From NCBI GenBank assembly GCA_963573315.1, contig OY752146.1, positions 1 to 64,000 on the forward strand: a DNA stretch of 64,000 nt, read 5' to 3'. Each line of letters starts with the position of its first letter. Position 1 is the stretch's first letter. A program made the position numbers and the translations under genes. This DNA comes from Entomortierella parvispora. Its lineage: Eukaryota > Mortierellomycota > Mortierellomycetes > Mortierellales > Mortierellaceae. The notes below the pieces were generated by a model. That model was not told the origin of the DNA and ran no database searches. It worked only from the letters and a program-made list of their open reading frames with translations. Of the stretch, positions 11,058-21,084 are shown in pieces.

Positions 11058-14000
11058 ATGAAAGGAACCAACCCACCAAAGAAGTCTTCTACTCAGGTAA
11101 GTATCTTAATTGCAGTACATTATGGTATTGCGGCTACCAATGGTGGCGTAGAGAAAGATACCAAACCAATGTTAACTGTGGGAACATCTCATCTTGTAAT
11201 CAATGATATAGACCGACAACATCCAGCAGGAGCAGAAGCCCCATGTTACTCCGGCACCATCTTCTCAACCAGAGCCAGGATCGTCTCGAAAACGACGAGC
11301 CTCGAACGAACACCTTGTTGATACTACTACTGTAAATCAGAGCCTGGCATCTCTACTGTTTAAGCGCCAGGCGCACAAAAGGGGTCCGAAAGGATATCGC
11401 GTTGGAGGTCAACCACAGCCAGCTCTTACAGCGCCTACAGCCAAGAAACCAAGTGCACCAAAGCAATCAATGTCCGAGGAGGAGAGAGCAAGGCTTACGA
11501 AGGAAGCGGAGGAAGAAAGAGAGAGAAGGGACAAGATGACGCCAGAGGAAAGAAGGGATGCACTCAAGCGCTCTGCGTTGAAAGTCCTTGACGACTTCTT
11601 GGCAGCACCAGACCTCGACAGAACACTGTATTGCTACCGTGGCCGCATTGCCGATTGGAGGGTACGTTGTCAATAATCTCTTGCATCGTTATCACCAATG
11701 ACGACTCTAATCTTCTCATTATTATTCTCAGGACTATTGCATGGAACACCGGGATGGTGACTGCATTGTATCTGGACGAAGCATTCTAGAGTACTTCAAG
11801 AAGGTCGTGTTCGTGACAGCAATCAAGAAGGTCATTACGACACGAAAAGGCTACAGTGGAGTTGTTGCAACTAGAAAGCCATTGGCCAAGTCGTCACAAG
11901 CCGAGGACAAGGAACAGGAGCAGGAGCAAGAACAGGAACAGGAGCAGGAACAGGAACAGGAACAGGAACAGGAACAGGAACAGGAACAGGTACAGGAGCA
12001 GGAACAGGAAGCAGAGGCGGGAGCCGAAGATCAGGAACAACTTGATATTTCCTTGGACGAAGATACAGATGATTCCGATGATGACACCGACGCCGAAGAG
12101 GTGGCTACTGGGAAGAAGGCGTCAGCGGCTAAAAGCAAGGCAAAGATCAGAGCCTTACAACGGGAACGACAGTATCGTAATGGGGCTTGGAAGTGGAAGG
12201 ATTCGCAGACCATTAGCCCATTCGAAACTCAGCAGCCTAATCCACCAGCAGCCCCTAAAGTGGTACCCGTTGTCAAGAACATCAAGGAGAAGACTTCTGG
12301 TGAGTTAATTGGGTATCACACTTTTCTATCATGAAAGTGAAGCACGACTCTAACCATTATATACCTGTTTTTTCATAGTCCTTTCCGATGCGGACGTGGA
12401 TGAGCATGGCAACAAGATCATCTATGTTCCCAGAACATACAACACCGTCGTCAACATCAAGAAGGCACTCATCTATCTATGGACATTGCAGCGATACGGA
12501 GAGTATCCGCCGGGCGTAGATCACCCGAAAAGAGACATTTTATTGGGGGGAGCTATGGATAACTACGAAAAGAAACTTGTCTATGACACGGTCAGACCTG
12601 GGACATCAAGAACGGGATCGTGTGCTCTCAGAGATCCGTACACTGAAGGGGAATTCATCAGGATCCTTTGCTATCTCTGGCGATATCTTCCTATCCGATC
12701 TACCGAGGGAAATAAGCGCCAGTACAAGTCTGAGAAGCGCTTCCCATATCTTCGTGAACGTCTTGCTCAACTCTTTCGTCACCATGCGTTAATGCGAGAC
12801 GAAGATGTACGCAACATCACCCTTAGCAATATGTTTTGTATCCAAGCAAGACATCCTGCAGCGGGGTCCGATCTGGCGACTGGAATTGTCTGTTGTATTT
12901 CCCGCGGCAAGACCAACAAGAAGGGCGTGAAGTTGTATAGCACTGTATTCCGCCACAAGAACGTTCTTCGATGTTCAGTAGGAGGCTTTGCATTTTACAT
13001 GTTGGAGCGTTGGCAGGTAAGAGGAAGTTATAGTGTTCGACGGTTCACCATTCGTCACCATTCGTCACCATTCGTCTCACCAGGCTGATGATACAGGTAC
13101 TCATGCTTTTTCCAATTCTTTTATCGTAATTTCTGGTAGGTTGACAAGGAACCTCTTCCTAATTTTCTTGATCCGGACGACTGGAGTCGTGTGATGCTTT
13201 TGGCTGATGCAAATCCTGCAGCTCGGATGGCGTTGAGCAAAAACAGAAAGTCAACCTCTGGAGGAAAAGTCCAAAACCGTAAACAAGCAATTGATCCAAG
13301 GACTCAAATCGCCACCACCACCAAGGCTTTGTTGTCTTGTGGAGTTGCATCAACCAAGATCACTCATGGTGGCCGTCATGCTGGAACCTCAGAGGCGTAC
13401 CACCTAGGCCTTGATTTTGATCATATCCGACACCTTGGTCGATGGGTCATGGGTCAGATGGAGAACTTCTATGCTCCCAAGAACCCCACCGTAGGGGCCT
13501 TTTACATGGCGCACTTCAACAAGAGAGATGAACCTTACAAGATCGAACGCGACCTTGTCACCCCCGACCTCGAGCTTCAACGTCTGATTTTCCCCTGGAT
13601 TGAAGATGTCATGGATGAGGCTGATGGTAGGCCTTGGGCGGAGGTGTGTGCAGATGAGATGCGAGGTGTCAACCCATCCGAGGCCACACTGAAGGATGTC
13701 TTTTGGAAGCCAATTGCTCTTGACGAGCTTTCAAAGACCACGGCATCTTTGACCAGCAGCGCCCTGATCGATCGAATTGCATTCTTAAAGCTCATGGTCC
13801 GGATGAGGCGAGTAATCCTACAGGATGCGGTGATGATGTTGACTTATACCGATTCCTCTGGCGAAACTCTCAACAACCGGCTTTTATCCTCGGATGAGCT
13901 GAAACACATTTTCTCTGGCCCTCTCTTCCGCAAGTTCCAGGCTGATCTCCTAGCCGCCATCGCTCTTCACCAGGAGCAGGTAAAGATCATCAATGGCAGT

Positions 14001-14403
14001 GTGCAATTGACCACAGAGAAAGTTGTCAGTGCCTTGAACACACTTGGGTCCGTGGTGATAAACAGCACCACCCAGATGCAAACTCAGATGCACTCAAATC
14101 AGGGCCTGGTGGCGGAGACACGGGAAGAAATCAAAGGACTTAAGGAAACATTCACGGAAAAGTTTGTCCAACAGGAAGAACGACAGAATCAACAGGATGA
14201 GTGGCAAGTACAGCACTGGCTTCATCTTCAACATTCAGTTCCGCCTCCGGCTGCAGTTAGACGACCCTTTGTTGTCAGTGGCGATGTTTCCCAACCTCAA
14301 CCACCGTATGCTCTGCACCAACAATCACGCCAGTTACCACCACCTCGGTACGAAACACCACCACCACTTCAACAAAAGAGACAACAACAGCAACAGCAAC
14401 AGC

Positions 14404-14448
<45 letters not shown>

Positions 14449-14813
14449 CACCACCACCACTAACACCACCACTTGCTCAAAACTTGACTCACTCGCCTCT
14501 TAATTCTTCTGATCCTTCCACTAAAGGATATCTAATGCTTGCCGATAACAAAAACCTGACCCTTCGTGTTCTCTGGGCCGAGTATCATGGCCCAATTGCA
14601 GACGCAAAGAAGAATGATCCAGCTTATCCTTACACTCAAGCGCGCAAAAAGGCTCTGCAGAGGCGAAGTCAGCTTGTAGACATCATCGAGGCCATGGCAA
14701 AGAAGGATGAAGTTCCTGTCGAGTCGATTATTGCAACACTGGGGGTCACTTACAAAGATAAAACGATCAACTTCATTCGAGAGGACTTGAGGAAAAAACA
14801 CAAACAGTTGTAG
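11058..14813 (+). CDS. Crypton-type tyrosine recombinase (Ndc10-like fold) with C-terminal GCR1-like domain
   Basis: Five exons inferred: 11058-11096, 11212-11661, 11732-12299, 12379-13016 and 13140-14813. All junctions are GT..AG with matching phases, giving 1122 residues. An N-terminal charged region carries a Glu-Gln repeat (11909-12012). The recombinase core shows the box I Arg near residue 492 (ALMRDEDV). It is followed by the RHK...CSVGG element typical of Ndc10-like DUF3504 recombinases, then HGGR (His641, Arg644), HLGRW (His663) and nucleophile Tyr676 (ENFYA). A poly-Gln/His linker (14391-14450) leads to a C-terminal Trp/basic domain resembling GCR1_C, known to accompany Crypton recombinases. 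Cryptons are cut-and-paste DNA elements that move as circles by Tyr recombination and lack terminal inverted repeats, so the element ends cannot be placed. All catalytic residues are present and no stop interrupts the exons, so it may be active or recently so. A domesticated regulator is the alternative. Confidence 0.85.
11909..12012 (+). repeat. CAGGAR hexanucleotide array encoding Glu-Gln repeats
   Basis: An in-frame array of GA(A/G)CAG/CAGGA(A/G) units in exon 3 of the Crypton gene, encoding alternating Glu and Gln. The unit is a multiple of three, so length changes keep the frame. Confidence 0.9.
14391..14440 (+). repeat. CAA/CAG array encoding poly-Gln
   Basis: A CAR trinucleotide run in exon 5 of the Crypton gene. 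It forms the linker between the recombinase core and the C-terminal GCR1-like domain and is followed by His/Pro-rich codons. Confidence 0.9.
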
Positions 14814-14983
14814 ATTTTGTAGGACAATAAACTGATCTCATTTCCAAAGCTTTTGAGTGTTTGATGAGTTCATGGATCAATAGTCAAACCCCTTCAGACA
14901 ACGCGACGCGAGCGAAAGTGAAATGAGAATGAGATGAGGCTGAGATAACACAAAGCGGAAGAATGCAAAAAAAAGCCCCTCCC

Positions 14984-14984
<1 letters not shown>

Positions 14985-15025
<41 letters not shown>

Positions 15026-15050
15026 ATACAAAAAAAAAAAAAAAAAAAAA
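14985..15050. repeat. (AC)n microsatellite followed by poly-A
   Basis: About 18 AC dinucleotides (14988-15024) are followed a few bases later by about 20 A. Non-coding. Confidence 0.9.
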
Positions 15051-15350
15051 AGTTGTTTCGTCCCCGCCCAAGACCCAAGATAAAAAATTGCAGGGAGATT
15101 GTGCAGCCGAGACGACAACAACCAATGGCAAATTCGCGTCGCTAATCTTCACTTTTGGACAAGACTAGTGATCCCAAAATGGAATTCATTTCGCTAATCC
15201 TCAAGGTACAAGTCACGTGTTGGACACAGGTGGACACAGGTGGACACGGTCGGGACAGGAGCCTGGACTCGTAGTCTATTATAATGACATGACATCTTGA
15301 CAGGCAACACGTCATCTATAGCACTCATTCAGTTGGACCCGAGATGCAAA

Positions 15351-15705
15351 CAAGCGCACAGAGCCAAAAGATTGTTTTGCAACTCTGGGTTATGCCGCAT
15401 GCTGCCAGCATGAGACGCCAAAGAAGAGAACCAATCAGAAGGCTTGCGTGGTTTTGGCTGTATGCATCAGCGATAAAACATCACTGGGCACGGAGCGTTA
15501 TACATCAGGAAGGTCCAAAGACATGCCGACAAGCGCACAGAGCCAAATGATTGTTCCGCAGCTCTGGGTTAATGCCACATGCTCTCAGCATGAGACGCCA
15601 AAGAAGAGAACCAATCAAGTGGCTAGCGTGGTTTTGGCTGTATGCGTCGGTGACAAAACATCACCGGGCACGGAGCGTCGGACATGTCCGCATTACCTGT
15701 ATCGA
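15351..15705. repeat. Tandem duplication, 179-bp unit
   Basis: Two direct copies start at 15351 and 15530 and share, for example, AAGCGCACAGAGCCAAA, GAGACGCCAAAGAAGAGAAC and GCGTGGTTTTGGCTGTATGC. Divergence is roughly 10%. ORFs across it reflect the duplication only. The surrounding 14814-16086 has no recognisable gene. TATATA-like sequence near 15885 and the CA-rich stretch after it could be a promoter and leader. Confidence 0.85.
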
Positions 15706-16086
15706 AGATGGCGTACGGTCTGAGCAATTGTTGGAGAGACACGGTTGGGATAGAGTGAGTAAGGATGAGAAGAAGGGCAATAATGGTTTGCTTGGCGGAA
15801 CCGACGAAAGGAATACATGTAGAAAATCGAAAATTTCAAGGCTACGGCACATCTTCAAATTTGAAAGCAGGACAATCCACGCCATATATACGTCACCGAA
15901 TTCCCAAAAATCGCTGTCGTTGTTTATGCCCGCGCTTCCCATTACTTCAACGACCCAACGACCCATTCCCCACGAAAACAATCACGTCTCTATCCCCTCA
16001 AATTCAATCACACGCCTATCCATTCTTCACAAACAATAACCACGAAGGTAATGAGTTTGTTTTTCGTGTTTTCCACATCTTCCCAC

Positions 16087-16390
16087 AACATCTTGCCATT
16101 GCATTGCCTTCTCGACATGGGTGATTTACAAGTAAAGTTGGGTCACCTGTGCAGCTGGGATGCGGCCTGATGGTCAACCTTCTTCTGGCCCAGCCAAGTG
16201 CATGCACCCTGGGAATTTTGAAGTTTGATGTGGGCAAGATCAGCTTGAACATCTTGCCAATGCATTGCCTTCTCGACATGGGTGATTTACAAGTAAAGTT
16301 GGGTCACCTGTGCAGCTGGGATGCGGTCTGATGGTCAACCTTCTTCTGGCCCAGCCAAGTGCATGCACCCTGGGAATTTTGAAATTTGAT
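16087..16390. repeat. Tandem duplication, 161-bp unit
   Basis: Direct copies at 16087-16247 and 16248-16390 are nearly identical from AACATCTTGCCA through GGTGATTTACAAGTAAAG to CACCCTGGGAATTTTGAA. High identity suggests a recent event. It lies between a possible leader (15880-16050) and the start of the next putative gene, so it may have split a promoter or leader intron. Confidence 0.9.
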
Positions 16391-16469
16391 TAAGCTTTGT
16401 TCTCTATTTCGCTCATTGATCTCTTCGTTCTGCCTGAATTGTATCAATTTTTATTGTCGTAGACTACCG

Positions 16470-17015
16470 ATGGATAACCCAGAGCACATCAAGTGGGCCT
16501 TGACTGAACATAACACGGAGCATATTTCACTTAAAACTTTCACAGAGAAATTCAACTACACCGACAGTACATCCGCCGACGCGGCATGTACAATTCTTAT
16601 GAGCAGTACCAAACTGAACAAAGCACGGCGCAAACGACTCCAACACAGCCTTGTGATCTTTCAGGCGAATTCAGCGAAGAATTGCTCTTACGATCGACGA
16701 CAAGAATATTCGGGGCCTTTTTGCAGCGGAATATGTGACAGTGTTGGAGCAGGTCAAGAGTCTTGGGACTGAAATGATTGAGGGTCTGGAGCGTGGTAAG
16801 CGTACTAGGATCTGATAATGTTGGGAACCTCGTGACCATTTTAGCTTGCGATAAACGACGTATACCTTACCAACAATGTCTACAAAGCTCTGCAGAGATT
16901 TCGTTGCTGGCGTTGCCTCGTGGCGGGAACAGCAGTGTACATCCCTCTTGATCTCAAGGATTTGACGTTTATTGAAATGACGAGAGCTTGGTTTGGAAAC
17001 AGAAATAGTGGGTAG
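16470..17015 (+). CDS. Hypothetical spliced gene, unrecognised
   Basis: An ATG at 16470 opens a 60-70 codon exon (beginning MDNPEHIKWALTEH). A second coding-looking stretch ends near 16795 at GTAAGC, with a plausible acceptor TTTTAG near 16845. The final exon runs to a stop at 17013-17015 and encodes a Leu/Trp-rich tail. The junction between the first two pieces (16600-16665) is not resolved: the frames differ and I cannot choose a donor that keeps them open. No family is recognised. It could equally be a decayed gene. Confidence 0.3.
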
Positions 17016-19190
17016 GCATCGCAAATCAAAGCACTACACTGCAGCTAGTTTGACTCTTCCTCGATATGGACTCCAACCATTGCTCTACATTTTCTAATAT
17101 ATAGACTATTATATCTATACGAACTGTGATACTAATTGACTTGCAACGGCGCTTACGGACTTGACTGATGGCGAGAAAAAGAAATGGAGACGGTGAGGAT
17201 GCAGACGTGCACGCAATCGAAAGTGTTGGGAGAGCGACAAAATGAGTCGAATAATTTGGAGGGAGTGGCTACACAAGGGAGAGCACGTTATGGAACCATT
17301 TTCCGCCCCAAGGACCAAGTCAGGCGATAGACAGCCCATTCCGTTCCTGGCGTCGTTCTGCCGGGAGACCGGCCGGCCGCATCTTCCTTGCCCTGTTTGT
17401 CTCCTCCTGCTCGTGAAATCATCCTGTTGTCCTGTCATCCAGTCATTCCGTCGACCTCAATCTGTGGCGTAGCATTATTGTAAGAACCAATAGGATGGCA
17501 TGCATTCTTTACGCCCGCCTGCCTTTCTCTCTTGTTTGTCACTTAGCACACCCAAGGCATGTCCTTTTTTTTTTTTTTTTTTTTTCTGACCCCCCGAGAT
17601 GATTGACCAGGACTAGGTCACAGACAAGGACTGAGGTGACCATCACTGCTCGGCACCAGCGACATGGCCTGCGCGCGCAAGTTGATCGACCAGCACCAGT
17701 TGGAGGACCAGCATGAGGCCTGCGCGAGCGAGATGATTGACCATCACCAGTCAGAGGACCAGGACAACGACAGAGGCTGTGGACAAGGACAAAAGCAACT
17801 AGACGTCACTCACTGCCTGGCGCCATCAGATGGCCCGCACAAGCAAGATGGTGCACCAGCGCCAATCAGAGAGGACAATGACTACGATGGCAACTGAGGC
17901 TGGCAGCGTTTCTTTTGGGCGGCAACAGTCTGAGCAAGGAAAGCAACTGTGCCAGGACCATACGCCTCAAGTCTCTCTGCTCGGGCTTTTTTTTCTTTTT
18001 TTGACCAAGCCCACTCTTCTTCTTGCCCCACACTCCAACACTCGACGCCCAGAGACGATTTACCAGGAACATCCAGAGATCAAAGACAGAGGTTGTGAAC
18101 AAGGACAAAGGTACTTAGACGTCACTGCCTTGCGCCATCAGATGGCCTACTGATGACCAGGGACAAAGACAAAAGCTGCGAACAGGTACAAAGGTTATCA
18201 GACGTCACTACTGCCCCAATCACTGCCATTGGTCAGAGGCCAGCATGAGGACAAAGATGGGCAGACTATAGACAAGGGCAAAGGTAAATCTGGACCTCCC
18301 TCACCGCTCAGCTCGCGTGAATATACTGTACCACCCTATGCCGCCGTCATCGTTCGTAATTAGTTCCCTTCAGGACACCAAAAACGGGACTGGAAAGAAG
18401 AGGCAGGGACAGGGATGACTGGAACATAGACAAGGACTATTCTTTGGCCATGGAACAGAGCAATAGATAGACCCGTGGCCTAAGTACTCAATACAGTTCG
18501 CTGCTGTGCGGGCGCACTTTACACTCTAGTGAGGGAATGGACGTGTTATTAGTTTTGTCCGCCTATCAAACTACATGAACGGCTACATGAACGGCTTTGT
18601 GTAGCTCAATGGTTGTTTGTTCAGAGACTTGGAACTGGGGTTTAGAAAGTCACCCTGCTGGAGAAAGTTAAGCAAGATTTCATGCTTTTTTGACAGCTGT
18701 CATTTCAGACTTTGACGTTTGTGTGCCCAGACTGCAAGTCTGTCAAATATTTTGGCAACCTGACAGTTTTTTTTTTTTTTTTTTTACCCACGCGTCGCTG
18801 ATTGACCCTGATTTTAAAGGTCCGTCAACGTAGAGCAGCTGAAAAAAGTTTCTCCTTGTTATTTTTTTGGTCCATCTGCCGTAAAATCCTCCAAAATGGA
18901 AAATGCTCAGAATGGGTTGTCCAACAGAAAATAGCCGGCTAAAGTACTGTACGTCAAAAACCGCTGAGGTCGTCTACAACCTTGTCAATAATACTCCCGA
19001 CCCTGTCACTTCTGCCCTGACGTTGTCAAAACTTTCTCGGAGTACATCTCCCGACTTTTTCATCTCTTTCTCACTCTATCCTCTCTTTTTCGCTCATCAT
19101 CTCTTGCCCCTACTCTGTTGTTAGCAAGCTCGCACTTATCCTTACTCCTCTTTTCACTCCAGAAGTCCTCCCTCTCCTAAAGAAGCAGCA
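17016..19190. other. Intergenic region with degenerate repeats
   Basis: A T-run (17563-17585) precedes a region (17640-18300) of degenerate direct repeats. The segment GACAGAGGCTGTGGACAAGGA...AGACGTCACT...GCGCCATCAGATGGCC appears near 17769, 18086 and, more weakly, 18168. A second T-run lies at 18768-18785. The last 200 bp before 19194 are CT-rich, consistent with the promoter and leader of the copper gene. I found no exact match to the yeast Mac1 copper site. No gene is called. Confidence 0.45.
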
Positions 19191-19193
19191 ACA

Positions 19194-20603
19194 ATGGACA
19201 TGAATACTCCCGCAACAATGAGCTCAATGGTAAGGGTCTTGCTTTTGTAACAACTATGTGTTTGAGAGAAGGTATCTAAGTCTCACTATGCTTGCACGCA
19301 GTTCTTGCACTTTGACCTAGGGGGCAACGTACTTTTCAGTTCGTGGATGATCTCCAGCGCAGGGGGATATTTCGGCGCCATCATCTTTACCATGTCACTG
19401 GCTACCCTACGTATCGTCGTCTCGAACCATGCGTTCTCTTTGCAAGGTGAGATTCTATTCCAGAACCTTTGCTTTTTTCTTGGAAAGGTCATTAGACTAA
19501 TAATGAATAGCGACGTTAGAACGGAGCAGAAAGCAAATCGGGGAAAGTGCTCAACCGGCAGTTCATCCTTCACGATTTCAAATCTACAAGGAACGTCTGC
19601 CTTTGGCAGCCATCGGAGCTTTCGAGGTCTTCCTTGGCTGGGTCTTAATGTTGATTGTCATGACTTTCAACGCTTCCTTACTGTTCGCTGCTGTCGTGGG
19701 ATCCTTCATTGGGTTCTTGTGCTTTGGCAAGAAAGGGCGCGATGATTGTGGTGGCCTCAATATCGGTCAAACCGAAACCGAAGTTGAATTGGAAACCTCA
19801 GGCACATCGTACGCCTTTGCTCGATCGATACTGCCCCGTCTTGTTGTCGTCATCTTCTTGATCATTCTATTCTTATGGATCTATCAGGCCGAGGGCGGCA
19901 TTGGCTTCCAGGAGGCGAACCTGTTCGGCTGGCATGCCCTCCTCATGTCTCTTTTCGTCGTAGTTTTTACTCAGGAAGCCCTCCTGGCCTATTCCTCGCC
20001 ACTCATCGGTTTCTTTACCAAGAATCGCACCCTCATCAAGTAAGATTGATCATCCAAAGTTCATCATGCGTATTTTTACTGCAGGTGCTCACTGCCACAT
20101 TTTTGAACAGATATTACCACGTCGTTTGCCACCTTTTGGGACTTATCTGTGCCGTCGGAGGACTCTGCACTATTGTCTACTACAAGAAACTTTCGCCTCA
20201 GCCGGTCGTCTTTCCATTCTTTACGCTCTACAGTGCCCATTCATGGGTTGGCATTATCTTTTTATCCCTCTGGTCTGTCCAAATCCTGGCAGGGTTCCAC
20301 GTTCACGTCGTCGGCAAGAAGCAGACCGCAAAGCAGAAGCGTGTATTTAGCCAATTCCATAGCTACCTGGGCAAGTCTGTTTACGCGGTCGGCTTAGTGA
20401 CCTGTGCCATGGGTTTTCAAGATATGCAGTCCAGCGATCTTGCCAGCAGCACTCCTCCAAATCCGGCCAATATGACCATGCCTATGGCTGATATGCAGGG
20501 TTACTATCCCAACTCAAGTTTGGCACGGTATTCGAGCGCCTGTAGTCTTTTATTGATCGTCTCTGGACTGGCCACATTTCTGGCATTGAAAAGTCACCGT
20601 TAA
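19194..20603 (+). CDS. Ctr copper transporter-cytochrome b561 fusion protein
   Basis: Four exons: 19194-19229, 19302-19446, 19511-20039 and 20111-20603. All have GT..AG borders and consistent phases, giving 400 residues. Residues 1-133 form a complete Ctr module: Met-rich start (MDMNTPATMSSM), the FHFD...LFSSW entry to helix 1, the selectivity Met pair M107-x3-M111 in helix 2, and the G124-x3-G128 packing motif in helix 3. After a hydrophilic linker (134-165), residues 166-400 give six hydrophobic segments with the cytochrome b561 haem histidines: H202 (GWHALLMS), H240/H244 (YYHVVCHLLG), H280 (YSAHSWVG) and H320 (FHSYLGK). Ctr proteins end, and b561 proteins begin, on the cytosolic side, so the join is topologically sound. 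The b561 loop 5-6, predicted extracellular, carries MTMPMADM. By family knowledge, Ctr imports Cu(I) and b561 passes electrons from cytosolic ascorbate to outside metal. I infer a self-contained cupric reductase-importer, on the plasma or vacuolar membrane. Confidence 0.9.
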
Positions 20604-21084
20604 GAGTTGCGCCATAAGTTGTCTTTGCAACATACAACTCTCTGCTTCGTCGTCGTCGCTGCCTCTGGTTCATGGCGACTGGGCCCATCCAAGCAGGTAT
20701 AACCAACACCAGCAACACTATTCCCCAAACACATTCAGTCAGTACCTCTACTACCGTCGACACCATCAACACCATCCGTACCAATTCAGTTCCTATAACA
20801 ATAAACCGGTCTTTGCCACATGCAACTCTTCTGCTTCATCGTTGTCGCTGCCTCCGGCTCATGACAACTGGGTCCATCCAAGAAGGAGGAGAGAGCCTTA
20901 GGAGAACATAGGAAAATTCACCGAGATTCAAGAGATTACGTTTATTCTGCTATGGAAGAGTAAGTCGGCAAGCGTAGGCCTTCCAGCGTTAGCAACAAGG
21001 GCCTTTTCAACCCATTCTTTTGGAGCACCCCAATGGGACCTGGTTATTGATACACGAAACAAGTAGGTTTTTCATCGGCAAATA
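20604..21084. repeat. Downstream region with 189-bp offset direct repeat
   Basis: Sequence near 20630-20700 (TCTGCTTC...GTCGCTGCCTC...CATCCAAG) recurs near 20820-20885 with about 15% divergence. Between the copies lies a CAACACCA-rich stretch. This may include the 3' UTR of the copper gene. No ORF with recognisable content is present. Confidence 0.55.

Noticed and set aside
19000..19190. Search for copper-responsive promoter sites (Mac1-type TTTGCTCA) upstream of the Ctr-b561 gene.
   Set aside because: Only loose matches such as TTTCGCTCATC were seen, not an exact site; regulation by copper cannot be claimed from sequence.
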